Notes: a model not told the origin generated them from the sequence alone. A DNA stretch of 52,909 nucleotides from Geosiphon pyriformis (GCA_016748015.1 JAAOMT010000492.1:4747-57655); one strand, 5' to 3'. Counted from the stretch's first letter, positions 1 through 11,700 are shown. A program made the numbers and translations.

Positions 1-110
1 CTGATTAATGTAATTTCTTAAATTTTTTATAAATTGATGTAGATTTTTAATATCCTGTATATTATTAATTAAAGCAATGAAATAATCAATATAAAAATAG
101 ATAAACTAAC

Positions 111-260
111 CTGTTGAAAAATCTATCATTTGCAAACTTAAAACACGACTTGTATAAACCGCTCCTGGATAAATTCGCGTTGTTTTTTGTCATTGTCGTT
201 GTTGTTGAATAATTTGTTGTCGAGTCGGCGCCTTCCGCACTTTTGATTTTTAAAATCTTT
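111..260 (-). pseudogene. kinase C-terminal tail remnant
   Basis: Read on the minus strand, this segment gives a Thr/Ser/Asn-rich stretch followed by PGAVYTSRVLSLQ and a final G next to a GTTAGT sequence. The same tail ends the kinase genes and remnants near 0.9 kb, 22.3 kb and 24.9 kb (IHPGAVYTSRVLSLQ-like). No kinase domain precedes it: upstream DNA (positions above 270) is AT-rich and shows no PPEVLRGE or RPTAKE motif. The Thr-rich part and the PGAVYTSR part lie in different frames, so one frameshift separates them. It is a decayed 3' end of a duplicated kinase gene; the rest may never have been copied here. Confidence 0.6.
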
Positions 261-269
261 TGATTCAAA

Positions 270-915
270 GATTTATTTTTAAAAGGATTAATGACTAAGA
301 TTCTAAAGGGGGTTTAATTTTAATTTCATAGAGGGTTAATGCTCGACTTTAAATTAATCAAATCACATGAAAATAACATTGGCATTTTGCAATATTAAAA
401 TCACAATGTTAATGCTGATGAACACGACATTTCTAAAGCTAAGAAGAAAATGATTCAATATAAATATTATATTAACATATTAGATAATTTTAATTTAATC
501 TTCAAGCAATAATTTAAATTCTTTTATTTATAAGTTTTTATTAAAGAATATATTCAAAGAATTGAAAATTGAATAGGTAAAATTTATCAGAGCGGCTTGT
601 CACGTTTATATAATGGTGGGACTCCACTCGTTTATGATGATAAAACAATTTAAAATTTAATTAATGTTTTTGAAATACGTGAAAAATAAAGTCTAAATAC
701 TTTATTATATTAAAACTTAATAATAATTTTTAAATAAATAATGAGTAGAAAAGGCATTTTATCACATTGATCATCTATCAGATTAATATAAAAAAAATAC
801 TACTTTACGGAAGGTAGATAAAGTCTATTTGAAAATTCCAATAAAAGAAAGTTAGCATATTAATTTACTTAATAGATTCATCAATTGAAAAGCTTATAAC
901 TTATAACTTGTATGA
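270..915. other. AT-rich spacer, nothing recognised
   Basis: I see no open frame with protein-like composition and no repeat shared with the rest of the window. It separates a kinase tail remnant from the 3' end of the first kinase gene. Confidence 0.4.
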
Positions 916-916
916 A

Positions 917-2348
917 CTAACCTTTTGATTCTTCAATCCTTTGCCAACTTAAAGCACGACTTTTATAAACTGCTCCTGGATGAATGTGCATTGGAGTTGT
1001 TGTTTCCGAGTCGTTTTTTACCATTTCTTTTACATATTTATCTGATTCTAAAAACTCGAAATTCCCATGTGAAATTTCACCCAACTTCTGTCTAACTTCT
1101 TTCGCAGTAGGACGATTATTAGGCTTAACATCCCAACACATTTCAATTATTTCGGCAATTGAAGGTGGAATAAGGGGAGAAGTAATCACAGGTCTCATAC
1201 TATTAAAAACAATGTCAAATATGAGATCGAGGTCATGAGGAAGATCATGAAAGGGTGGCTTTCCTGTTGCTAATTCCCATAATAACATGCTAAAACTATA
1301 AATATCACCAGCTGTTGTAAACTTTTCTCCTCTTAAAACTTCTGGTGAAATGTATGGAATCACTCCATAAATAATTTTTTTCTTTTTTGCTTTTCCTGTT
1401 GTTTTTCCTTCATGGCTTACTGGTTGACATAATCCAAGGTCTCCAATATTTATATAATCATTCCTCAGTTGTAAAATGTTGCCCGAGTGTAGATTACGAT
1501 GAACCATATCAGAAGAATGAATATTATCAAGTCCAAAAGCTATATGACGTGCGATACGTAATTTATCATCCCAACTCGTAGAATGAAAATTTTTTGATAA
1601 ATATTTTCGCATGTCTCCATGTTTAGCAAACTCCATCACAATTCCATACTCGAATGTTTCAGCTTTTTGCGTAATCCCCCATATTGACGTGATACCAATG
1701 TTTGAATGCGGACCCCTGTGATTATACATAGGTCTTTGAATATTTAACTATTAACAATGTATAAAAGCAAATAGATAATATGATAAATCGAATAATAGAT
1801 AATATAAATAAATAGACAATAATATACAGTAAATAAATAATAGGCAAATATGAATTAAATATAAATATAAATAATAATAGTTTGTTTACCTCTTTAATCA
1901 CTTCTGAGCTGTTCCTTTTTATGATTTTTATTGCTAGTTCATCAATCTTTTGTCCCTTATTATCAGTTCTTTCTCTTTTATATTCCATTCCACCATGGTG
2001 TTTTATGGTATATTTATCAATGAATCCATCAATTAGGGTTGCTTTATAAATTATGCCGAACCCTCCTCTAGCAATTTCGTTGATATTCGACAGACCCTCC
2101 CATGGAATCCATTCATAGTAAACCAATCTATTTTTACAATTATCAGGTCGAATATAGATTGGATTCTTAATTATTTCATCAACTGCTTTATTGCCGCTTG
2201 AAAAGTTGCGGTAAAGTGTTTCAAAAAATATGAACCAGCATGCTCTACAAGAATTAGGGCCATTTTTTTTAATGCACTCTTGACAGTGTGAGCATAGGTT
2301 GCAATCATGAGTCTCTGGACGAGTTCTTTTAATTTCTTTGTGTCTCAT
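917..2348 (-). CDS. two-exon protein kinase gene, catalytic Asp changed to Asn
   Basis: This is a tyrosine-kinase-like protein of the family expanded in Glomeromycota. Exon 1 runs 2348 to 1890 (153 codons). It starts MRHKEIKRTRP, has a Cys-rich stretch (CNLCSHCQEC, then SCRACW), a YYEWIPWEGLSNI linker, the glycine loop NEIARGGFGIIYK and the ATP-binding Lys in LAIKIIK. A 142-nt intron (1889-1748) with a GTAAAC donor and an AATAG acceptor joins E to LNIQRPMYNHRG in phase 0. Exon 2 holds the GIVMEFAKHGDM hinge, MVHRNLHSGNILQ, GDLGLCQP, YISPEVLRGEKF, DIYSFSMLLWELATGKPPF and NRPTAKEVRQKL. The HRD catalytic Asp is Asn here and DFG is DLG. The frame ends in TAG at 917-919, but the stop overlaps a GTTAGT that could be a splice donor (exon end 922). 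The start is chosen by conservation among copies; an upstream in-frame ATG at 2480 exists. Phosphotransfer is doubtful, so it may be a pseudokinase. Confidence 0.85.
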
Positions 2349-2500
2349 GATGTAGATAAGTGCGGATAAGGTAATAAATGTGAAAAAAATAATATTCGAA
2401 GAGGGATTTTTTAAAGCTTTATTAGGTAGTACGTTTAGAAAGTAAATCTTAAAGGCGGCGTTCCTATTTATATTGTTCACATAATTTAATAAATCAATTT
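2349..2500 (-). promoter_or_regulatory. kinase 5' flank, conserved among copies
   Basis: The ~130 bp before the start codon include a motif of the type CTTTCTAAACGTACTA followed by AATAAAGCTTTAAA. The same arrangement precedes the kinase 5' copies at 3.77, 14.54, 26.34 and 30.13 kb. This suggests the copies were duplicated with their promoters or 5' UTRs. No TATA position can be proved from sequence alone. Confidence 0.45.
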
Positions 2501-2759
2501 AACCTTTAAAAAATGGCATTACTAAACAGGTTAACTATGAATAAATTTAAGTAGCTATAGGGCACAAATTACGCCAAACAAAGTCTAATTTGTAGAATAA
2601 CAGCAACAACAACAATAATGATAAAAATGATTTAGCAAAAAAGTTTCTCAATTTCTCTCTAAACTAAATTCGGTCTAATATATATTAAGGGAATTTCTTC
2701 TCTTACATTATCTATAGGAAAGTTTTTATAAAACAAACTAATTAGCAAGCCTAAATAGG

Positions 2760-3002
2760 TTGGGCGCAAAAACACCTCTTTTCACAAAAAAAAAATCCGT
2801 TCAGCCAATCCCGAAAGATCGCTCTGTAAAAGTCAAGATTAGGTTATATTATTTCTCGCAAACAATGAATGTCGAAATGTATGTTGAAATGCTCAACGAA
2901 CATCTTTACGAGATTCAAGAATTAATTGGAAAAGGTAGCGGGTCTAGAATAGAAGTAATCTTACTCCAGAATTTATTAAGGATAATATTTTCCAACTTCT
3001 GA
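2760..3002 (+). pseudogene. possible Tc1/mariner-like transposase fragment
   Basis: The open frame contains KKKSVQPIPKDRSVKVKIR and then QTMNVEMYVEMLNEHLYEIQ. The second part resembles the stretch of Tc1/mariner-type DDE transposases written roughly as (G)TMNxExYxxILxxHL. The frame is conserved in the duplicate at about 20,780-20,930, where most differences are conservative (K/V to K/F, S to T) until a TAA at the QE position. No catalytic Asp/Glu motif is visible here. It could instead be an unrelated small gene, so the family call is tentative. Confidence 0.35.
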
Positions 3003-3122
3003 AGGAAAATTAAAAAAAAGGTCAAAAATTTTTGGGGAATAGTTTTAGAGGAATATAAATTGCTAAAATCATTATAAAATACCAAGTAAATATGTAGCTG
3101 CCAAAAATTTATGAACGCGATA

Positions 3123-3480
3123 CATGATAATAGTTATTATTATTATTATTACTTTGTTGCTGTTTTTTCTTACTGGTAACAACAGACAAAGAGTCTCAAA
3201 TGATACAGTTGACAGAATCAGAAACTATATAAAGACATATTAAAATAATGTCGCAACAATGACAACGGTAGAAATTCATTGTGTTTTGACTCATTGATTT
3301 AATTATTTATAAAGTATATTAAAAATTTTATTTTAATTTACTTTTTTTTTATAAAGGAATTTAGTCTATTTGCCAAATGTAATAAATAAAATTTAATATG
3401 TACTTTATGCTTGTGTTAATTTTTAACACTTATTTCTTTTAATATTTATTATATATTAGACAATTATTAATAGATTTAAT
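3123..3480. other. AT-rich part of the duplicated block with a short ATT run
   Basis: A TTATTATTATTATT run near 3,131-3,150 and a degenerate kinase tail (near 3,260-3,300) are the only features. The matching stretch at about 20,950-21,120 retains the tail better: ATTCATCCAGGAGCAGTTTA encodes IHPGAVY. Confidence 0.4.
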
Positions 3481-3494
3481 TGTGATCAGACATT

Positions 3495-3645
3495 TGAATT
3501 TTCTTGTTTTGTTACCCCAACATCTCCTTATTCCATCTTGTATTGCCAAAATATCTGAAAAGCGTTGGGATGCTAATCTTGAGAATCGTCCTACTGCCAA
3601 AGAAGTTGACAAAAAGTTGGAGGAGCTTTACTGTATATATATGGT
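3495..3645 (+). pseudogene. kinase subdomain XI fragment (3' part)
   Basis: The frame reads LIPSCIAKISEKRWDANLE then NRPTAKEVDKKLEEL. This corresponds to the LIPPSIAEIIxxCWDxNxxNRPTAKE end of the kinase domain in the intact copies. CW has become RW. There is no upstream kinase domain. The fragment ends abruptly near 3,645, where the sequence switches to an inverted kinase 5' fragment. Confidence 0.75.
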
Positions 3646-3649
3646 AAAA

Positions 3650-3767
3650 AATATGAACTGGCATGCATTACAATAATTATTCCAATTGTATTTAATAGAA
3701 TCTTGACAAAATTCACGTTGCAATCATGAGCATATGGACGTGTTCTTTTAATTTCTTTGTTTTCCAT
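3650..3767 (-). pseudogene. kinase 5' exon fragment, frameshifted
   Basis: On the minus strand the start MENKEIKRTRPYAHDCN matches the N-terminus of the kinase genes at 2,348 and 26,343. After that the Cys-rich part is out of frame: a deletion after HDCN changes the reading, although CATGCCAGTTCATATTTTTT (the CACWFIF part) is still recognisable. It stops at about 3,650, joined tail-on to a kinase 3' fragment on the plus strand. The conserved 5' flank follows at 3,770-3,900. Confidence 0.7.
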
Positions 3768-3769
3768 GA

Positions 3770-3905
3770 TGTGGATAAAGAACAAAGGATAAAGAAGGAT
3801 AAAAAGGGAATAAGTTATTATTCGAAAGAGGGTTTCTTTAAAGGTTTATTTGATAGAACGTTTAGAAAGTTATTTGTCTAAAGGCGAATTCTTATTTATG
3901 TTGTT
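3770..3905 (-). promoter_or_regulatory. kinase 5' flank copy
   Basis: It shares the ATAACTTATT, AAACCTTTAAAGAAACCC-type and CTTTCTAAACGTTCTATC elements with the flanks at 14.45 kb and 26.4 kb. It serves only a broken kinase 5' exon. Confidence 0.45.
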
Positions 3906-4676
3906 TCTTCTATTTTAGCATAGTGTAAAAAATTAATCTATTAACCTTATTCATCAGACTTCGAGAAGCTACAAATCATACTAAATAGGTTTAACTATGA
4001 ACAAATTTAAGTAGCTATAATACACAAAGACCCCAAACAAGTTTCCCATTATCTCATTGTCATTTTGCCTAAACGAGTTATTCAATTTATTTGTAGAACA
4101 ATAATAACAATAATAACAGTAACAAATAACACGATTTAGGCTTTGTGAAAGCAAAAAAATATGATCTGCTTGTATTAATCAATTGTGATTTTATCTTTGG
4201 ATAAAAGTATTAACACTGTTTCTTGAATGTTAGGCTAAATATCATAAATTTACTTAGATACTGTATTAAGGCTTTAAATGAAATCAATATAGGTATCAGA
4301 GATAAACGTAATTCAATGCTAAAACAAATCTTATCTTTATGCTTTTAACTTAAAATTTAATATTAAATCCAACATAACTAATATAGTTATCTTTTATCCC
4401 TTGAATTTTAGAGTTAAATATTAATATTGGGGTTTGAAAAAATTACAAAAACAGCTCTTTATAACTTTTAATTTAACTTTGGAAAATATTTCTTAAGATA
4501 AACTTTATAAATAATTAAAGAAATATTAGTTTCTTATTTCGATCTGTAAATATAATGAATACAAACCTTTGTACACTTTTTCGAAATTAAGTTATTTATC
4601 TTCTCATAATTGTATGCGATTATTCTTAATAATAATTTTTTTTATTAAAAAATTTTTGGTTATTATAATTTAGAAT

Positions 4677-4830
4677 AGAAACCTTTTATTAGCGGCTGTT
4701 TTTAATTTTTGTTTTTGCTAGCTCTCTGTTTTTCTTTAAACTAAGTTTGGATGCTCCAACTGTAAACTTTCGAATCACTTCTCTTATCAAATTAATTAGG
4801 CTAATTTCTCATTTAAATATTCTAAATTTG
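4677..4830 (-). repeat. kinase-upstream conserved block, copy 1
   Basis: On the minus strand TTGATAAGAGAAGTGATTCG is followed by a Lys-rich stretch and ends near CAGCCGCTAATAAAAGGTTT. Related sequence lies at 14,110-14,250 (plus) and 27,590-27,720 (minus). In every case it lies upstream of a kinase 5' exon, in the same orientation as that kinase. One frame in the 14-kb copy is open for 34 codons (LIREEITKLWLKRPKLKPKA), but the frame is not kept in the other copies. It may be an old upstream exon or a conserved 5' region. Confidence 0.5.
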
Positions 4831-5300
4831 GACCTACAGTGAATGTATCTTGAAACCAAGATTTAATAATAAAATTAAAGATTTAGTGAAAACTTAACCA
4901 TCCCTTGAGCATACACTACCAGTTGATAGTAATATTGGTATTTCAATTGAAACTTCTAAATATGTAAAAAAATATTTTTCATTACATCTGAAAAATTAAT
5001 TAGAATTTTAAGCCAGTATTAATTCTTCATATAACTTATTGCAAAACCAAATTTTTTTGGGTTAAAAATATAATTTCTCCAAAGTATATATTTTTGATAA
5101 TGAAAACAAAAATCTCAACAAATCATAAAAGAATAAATATTTTTTTTATTGACTACTTTTTTTACATAGTTGTTTTTTACTAAAATCAAATTCACATAAA
5201 TAATAGAGAAATTAGGTTTTAAACCTTATATTCACATGATATTAACCGCTACCCTTGAGCAACAATCACAGTATATAGATTAAGATCATGCAATTGATTT
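4831..5300. other. AT-rich, no gene seen
   Basis: Weak similarity continues with the flank of the 27.6-kb block (around 27,895-27,990, sharing AATAATAAAATTAAAGA). No frame of protein-like composition was found. Confidence 0.35.
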
Positions 5301-5309
5301 TTTTAATAA

Positions 5310-5910
5310 TCTACCTAAAATTAAGCGAGAAAATTTCATCCACAATTCCTTCAATAACACCTTAGCTAAATCTCAAAACGTCTTCCATTGCATTGAAAAT
5401 TCTACAGAAATTGGTTTGCGAAATAGCTCCAGATATCACGAAAAGATTTCACAATATCCGTTAATTCTTTAATGATTTCTTCGATAGACATTATTTAGTA
5501 TCGTTTTCGTTCAATAATACCGAGCTTTTGTTTAAGTTCCTTCCTTTTTTGACAAAAAGTTTTTGTTTTGTTCCAACCCTCTAACAAGGTTTTCAAACCA
5601 CAAGTTCAAGCTAAAATAGAAATAATCCAAAGAATATTACACAGAATAAGTTTAAATTACAAGTAAATATTCTCTAAGTCATCAAAAAGTGTTTCCAAAA
5701 CGTTCTTCAAATTTCGATTATTGATTTATATGAAGTTATTCATACTTGCTTTACTTAATAAGTTCATTTTGTATTTCATCAATTTTCTTGAGAGAGTGGT
5801 TTTACCCTTAAGACTATAATTCACCTCTTATTGAGCGAAAAACAGGTCAACCTTATCACTAAGAAGCTCAATTCGCTTCGAATACTTGATGTTTCGAGGT
5901 TTTTCTCTTT
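5310..5910 (-). pseudogene. degenerate gene of unknown family (charged/coiled-coil-like)
   Basis: Minus-strand pieces in different frames are protein-like in series: KYSKRIELLSDKVDLFFAQ, then KKIDEIQNELIK, then LNLWFENLVRGLEQNKNFLS after a TTCTATTTTAG acceptor-like site. Next come QKRKELKQKLGIIERKR, then MSIEEIIKELTDIVKSFRDI (ATG at 5,491), then RIFNAMEDVLRF and GVIEGIVDEIFSLNFR. At least three frameshifts and several stops separate them. GC is higher here than in the flanks. I do not recognise the family. Confidence 0.4.
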
Positions 5911-6249
5911 AATTATCTAGGTGAAAGTGAGAAAACTACAAATTTACACTAATTCTTTGAGTGCCCTAAATTAGAAAAAATTTCAATACATAATCTTGGA
6001 AATTTAATTAAAGAGAAATTATCTGCTTGAATTGTCAGCAAAATGGCATCGCTAAACCGAGTTACAAAGACGCTTAATATCTGCTTAATCTTTCGAATCA
6101 CATAGAAAATTCACCAATTTTGCTGAAGAATTGGCCAATCTATACTGTGGTTGATCAAAACTTTGATCTATCTTTGTGCTTTTAATAATCACTTTTTTTA
6201 AATCTTGTACTTTTTTTCCAGTTTTATTCTCCATTTAGATATTAATATT

Positions 6250-6720
6250 TCAATACAAATTTTTTTTTCAAATCTGACGGTAAAAAAAATTATATTTTGG
6301 TTAGTATTTTTAAAAAACTATTAAATAATCTGTTGTGTGGCTTTATTAACAGTTTTTTGAATAAACTATATAGCAAAAAATTCTTTAAAGTTTTTAAGTT
6401 ATTTTATTAAATCTTGAAAATCTTTTTTAAACAAAAATAAAATACTTATATTTTTGGTAATTTAAAACAGTCTGTATGTCTTAAAAAATAATAATAAATT
6501 TGTTCTATCTTAAGCCATGATAAGAATTGGTGTTTGGAATAAAAAGTCTGAATTACTTAAAAAAACATCAAAAACAGATGCTGTTTAATAGCTTTTTTTA
6601 TTCTTAATTTCTAAATTTTAAACTTATTAATTTAAAACTTTAATCTCAAGAAAAAATTGACTAAAAATATTAATTAATTAATATAATTATTTTTGGTCTT
6701 AAATTTTCTTTAAAATAGAC
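6250..6720. other. AT-rich, nothing recognised
   Basis: It contains poly-A/T runs and no frame above background. It leads into the tandem 680-bp repeat. Confidence 0.35.
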
Positions 6721-8105
6721 TTGATCAAAAAAATAAACAGTATATAGTTTGGTAAAAAAAAATTGAAAAAATATAAATTTTTTAAGATTGCATTTGATTT
6801 AACTATTTTCGATAAGTTTTGTGATGGTAAAAATAAAAAAAAAATTTTAGATAAATAAGAGAGTTTTAAAATTTTTTTTTGTGTATTAACTAATAGTTTT
6901 TTTTAAAACTTGTTTTTAAAATACCAACTTCAAAGCGAAAAACACAATAGCAAGTTGCATTACATTTTTAGAAAAATAAAAAAAATACAAAATAAAACAA
7001 ATATACATTTTTTTACAATCTATAATATCCTTAAACAACTCAAAAAAAAGGAACAATAAAGCATATAAATAGTAATAATCAGTCAAGAAAAATTATAAAA
7101 ATGGTTTAAAAATATTAAGACAGATTATTCATAAAAATATTTAAGTTTTATCAAAATATTTACCAATAAAATTGGTTAAAAAAAAACAAATGTTTCTTAT
7201 ATTATTATTTAAAACCATTTATTTAATTTTAATTATAAAAAAGTCTTTTTAGAATACTTTCAATACTAATCAAAAAACATAAACAAAAATGTGTAGAATA
7301 AGCCAAAAACACTTAAATAATGATTGAAAAAAAAACAGTTTTTATTAACAAAACATCTTTTCAACTTTTTTAAAACATGATAAAATATTAGTATAAAGAT
7401 ACTTAATCAATTTATCTTATAGTTTAATAAGAAAAAAATTGGAAAAATATGAATCTACTAAGATTGCATTTGGTTTAATCATTTTTGGTAAGTTTTATGA
7501 TAGTAAAAATAGAAACAGAATATTAGATAAGTGGCTGAACTTTAAAAATATTTTCTTATATATTAATTAATAGTTTTTTTAAATTTGTTTTTGAAATACT
7601 AATTTTAAAGCAAAAAATGCAATAACAAGTCATATTATATTTTTGGAAATAAGAAATACAAAAAATTAAAAAAATACAGAATAAAATAAATATACCCTTT
7701 TTTACAATCTATAATATCCTTAAAAACTCAAAAAAAAAGAACAATAAAGCATATGAATCGAAATGATTGGTCAAAAAAGATTATAAAAAGTATTAGAACA
7801 GATTATTCATAGAGATTCTTCAGTTTTATTTAAATATTTAGCAATAAAGTTAGCTAAAAAAGGAATAAATATTTCTTTTATTATTATTCAAAACCATTTA
7901 TTCAATCTTAATTATAAAAAAAGTTTTCTTAAAACAACTTTAATGCTGACTAAAAAGCATAAGTAAAAACGTATAGAATAAGCCAAAAAACACTTAAATA
8001 ATAATTGGAAAAAAACAGTTTTTATTGACAAAATATTTTTTCAACTTTTTAAAAACAAGATAAAACATTGGCATAAAGATACTTAATTAATTTATTCTAT
8101 GTTTA
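6720..8105 (+). repeat. tandem duplication, two units of about 680 bp
   Basis: Anchors in unit 1 reappear in order about 680-690 bp later: AAGATTGCATTTG (6,785 and 7,460), TTTTTACAATCTATAATATC (7,010 and 7,697), and CAGTTTTTATTAACAAAA against CAGTTTTTATTGACAAAA (7,336 and 8,015). The units differ by scattered substitutions, so the duplication is old. It lies directly upstream of the Tc1/mariner remnant and may include part of that transposon. Confidence 0.8.
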
Positions 8106-8184
8106 AAGATCAAACAAAAATTTTTACATAGAAAGATTTTTACAAAAAAAAAAGACTAGGTTATTCTGTTTTGTTAAAATAATA

Positions 8185-8525
8185 AATGCTCAATTTTATA
8201 TAAACATTTTTTATAATTTCTTATCTGAAATTGAGGAATAATTGACAATTTTAATAAGATAATAACTTCAAACATACTAACAAGCTTATCAAAAAGTTTA
8301 TTGTTAAAAATACAATTAATTTGTTAAGGTGATTATTAAATAGTTCTGACTTAAATCCAATAGAAAACTTTTGGACTATTGTTAAAAAAAATATAGAAAA
8401 AAAAATGCCTCAAAATTATAATAAATTAGAAAAATTTATGGAAAAGAGTGACAAGATATTTCTGAATCTATCTTAATTGGTTTAATAGGATTAATAAAAC
8501 GGTATTATGAAATAATAATTAAGAC
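8185..8525 (+). pseudogene. Tc1/mariner-type DDE transposase, C-terminal half, decayed
   Basis: The series NAQFYINIFYNFLSEIEE, DNNFKHTNKLIKKFIVKN, LLNSSDLNPIENFWTIVKK and ISESILIGLIGLIKRYYEII matches the order of the C-terminal half of Tc1/mariner transposases. DNxxxHTSK contains the second catalytic Asp and SPDLNPIEN the third acidic residue. The pieces lie in different frames, linked by frameshifts near 8,235 and 8,445-8,450. Two TGAs stand where Trp is expected (LLR-W-LLN and E-W-QDIS), as TGG to TGA changes would give. The N-terminal HTH half was not found. This is an inactive copy; inverted termini were not located. Confidence 0.8.
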
Positions 8526-8529
8526 AAAT

Positions 8530-11500
8530 AATAAAAATTTTTTTTATTAATTTTTTTTAATAAATTATATATTATTTAACTTTCTAATAAAAGTTGTTTT
8601 ATGTAATTTAGTACATTAATTAAGACATAGTAATTATTTTTATATTTTAATTATTTTTTTATAAAATATATATATATTATTATTTTATTATTAATTTAGA
8701 TTATTTATTAGCATATTTAATTTAATTTGTTTTATAAAATTATATAATAATTTTGGTAATTACAAATCCATATTAATTATGTAATTTAATAAATTTTATT
8801 TTAATTATTATTTTTTAAAACTTAGATTAGTAGATAATATTTTACAATAAAGAAATTAATATAAAAGTATTATTTAAATTAACAAAATTCAAATATGTTA
8901 ATATTATTAAATTTAATTTAAAACATATATTTAGATAATTTTAATAATTTTATCTAATTTATATAAATATAAAAGTTTAAACAAATAAATTAATTCACAT
9001 GTAAAATTTATTACTACATAAAAACTTAAAAAAAACATTTATAGAAATACATAAAATATAATTTTAGTCTTATAATTAAATACTTATTAACAATACAATA
9101 AATTAACTAAGACTTAATATATATTTTGTAATATTTTTTTAATCTTAAAATATTAGAATTTTTTTCTATTATTAGCTATTATTTATATAATAAAGTTTTT
9201 AATCTAATTTATTTTTTTATATTTTATATTAATTTTATTTGAATTTGTATTTTTAAAAGTTGTATTAAAGTTAATATTAGAAAAAAATATTTATTATAAA
9301 TTACAATTATAAATTAAAAAAATCTTACTTAAAAAATATATATTAAAACTATTTATAATTTTCTAATAAAGATAAGTTCTTAATTTTTACATTTAACAAA
9401 AATTAATATTGTTAAAAAAAGCTTATAAAACCACTTAAAAACCACTTTGAAAATTTATTAAATTTTTTGTACTAATTTATATGTAAAATATTTTTGTTTT
9501 TTAATATTTTTGAATTTAATAAAATATTTACAATTTTATTTTAAAAAATACCAATGTTTTAATAATTAAATTAACAATATAAAAAAAATAAAAATCAAAA
9601 AACTATATTTTATATTTAATTAATAAAGCTTAATTTTGATATAAATTGAAAAAACAAAAAATTAATGGCTAAAAAAATTAAATAATCAATTAAATAATCA
9701 ATTTTCAAAATTAATATTAAAATTAATAATGTCAAATAAAATAAATTACTTAATAAACAGGTTTTTATTATTAAATTATATTGTTATAAATTATTTAGAG
9801 CTAATCATATTTTGATTATTAATGTTTTTTAGTAAAAACCAGTAAAAAATAAATATATAAAATAAAGTTTTGCTTTTAATACTCTTTGTTTATTAAACAA
9901 TAAACCACAATATAACTAATTATAAATTTTTTTACTTATTCTATAAATATATAACAATATTATTTATCAAAATTAATATTAAAACTATATTATTTAAAAA
10001 AATTATAAAACTTAATTACAAAAATATTATGTAATAAAAACTTAAAACAATTTTTAACTTTTTAATAGAAACAAAAATAATTGCTTATAAAAAATAAAAA
10101 TGTTTTAAAACAAAAAAATATATAAAATGCTTTTTTTTAATATTAATTATATTAAGATAATGTTTTTGGTAATAAATTTTCAAGCTAATAAAAAAGACTA
10201 TTTATAATTAATAAAGTATTAAACAATAGATTTTATATTTTGTAAAATTATTTGAAATAATATTTAATAATTAATTTGTTTATAATATATAAATTAAAAA
10301 ATATTATAAAAAACTTAATTAATAAAACATCAAAACAATTATAAATAGAGTTATTTTAATCTTAAAAAACATATATATTTGTTTAATATAAAAAATATTT
10401 CTTTAATTAAAATATGCAAAATAATTTTTTTATATTATATAAATATTAAATAAAAAATAATTTATATAATTTACTTATTATTGAAAAATAGCTAATAATT
10501 AAAAATAAAATCAGAGTATATTTTATTATTAATTTGCAAAAAACTAACAGAAAATTAACATTAAAATAGAAAAAAATATATTTAAATATATAACTGTTAA
10601 AATACTTTTTTTTTTTATACTTAAAAGAATAATAATAAAGATTTTGTTAATAAATAAAAAGTTGTTATTATAGAAAACTTGGTAAAATTATAGAAAATAT
10701 AAAGCTTTTAAAAAAAATAATTTTAAATAGAAGTCTTAAATATTGTATAATAAAATATTTTAAAAGTTTTAACAATTGTAAAAAAAGTTAAAACACTTAA
10801 ATAAAAGTTTGGTTTTTTGGAATAAAAATTAATATAACTACAGTTATTATATATTATTATTAAAATATTTTTATAAACTAATTAGTTTTGAAATAAAAAT
10901 TCTAAAACTTTACTAAATAATTTTATTTTACTAAAGATTAATTTTTTTTAAAAGAATAATATTATGATTAAAACTTTTACTTTTTACTTTTATTTATTAT
11001 TTAGCTATAATTAGTTATATGTATTAGTTATTAATGCTATTATATTTTAAATAATTTGTTAACTTAATTATTAATTTGATTATAACTTAATTATTAACTT
11101 AATTATTGATTTTTTTTATCAGTATATAAATGAGACTTTTTAAAGCTGTAAAAATTCATTTACACTTATATTAATTTATTTAAAACAAAAACTAATACAA
11201 TAATATTAATTATTTTATTTATTTTTCACTATTTTTTCCTTTTCTTAATTTGTATAATTGTTAGTTTTTGTGAAGTATATTAAATAAATTTTTACTAAAA
11301 ATTACAATTAATATCTTATATTGAATTCTAAAAATGTTAATATAAGGCATAGAATTATATCCGAGTATTTTTTTCTATTAATAGTATGGACTATTTTCTA
11401 TTTTCAAATTTCTTTGTTATTTTTTGAAAAAAATAATGATTGAGATATTTATGAGACTGATTTTGTATATTAAATTCTTACTAATTTTATTTACTTATTA

Positions 11501-11700
11501 AAGTTGAATTACTTTTTGATTATTTTTATCACTATACAATACTGTTTTTTTTTGCTATCTATTAGCATGTTACATCTGACTATAACAATATAATTTAGAA
11601 ATAACTTTTTGAAATTGTATAATTTGATTTAATATAAATTAGTATTAAATTTATTAAATTGTATAGTTTAATTTAATATAAATTAGTATTAAACTTATTG
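8530..11700. other. extremely AT-rich, low-complexity stretch
   Basis: About 3 kb of almost pure A/T with very few C or G. No frame looks like protein and I saw no tandem period by eye. It may be heavily C-to-T converted repeat DNA, or a structural AT-rich segment. Confidence 0.6.

Larger units (their letters stand above)
2505..3480 (+). repeat. segmental duplication block, copy 1
   Basis: From AAAAAATGGCATTA through GCACAAATTACGCCAAACAA, AACTAAATTCGGTCTAAT and GGTTGGGCGCAAAAA, this block is repeated in the same orientation at about 20,517-21,375. Copy 1 carries extra sequence near 2,980-3,130 that copy 2 lacks. Both copies then run into a kinase 3' fragment, so the duplicated unit is larger than the block alone (roughly 2,505-3,645 against 20,517-21,465). 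Confidence 0.75.

Noticed and set aside
984-1238. Open frame on the plus strand inside the first kinase gene
   Set aside because: It is the antisense of the conserved kinase exon 2; the minus frame carries all kinase motifs.
8235-8450. TGA-as-Trp reading of the Tc1/mariner remnant as Mollicutes DNA
   Set aside because: The family is eukaryotic, only two TGAs are involved, and they are better explained as TGG-to-TGA decay.
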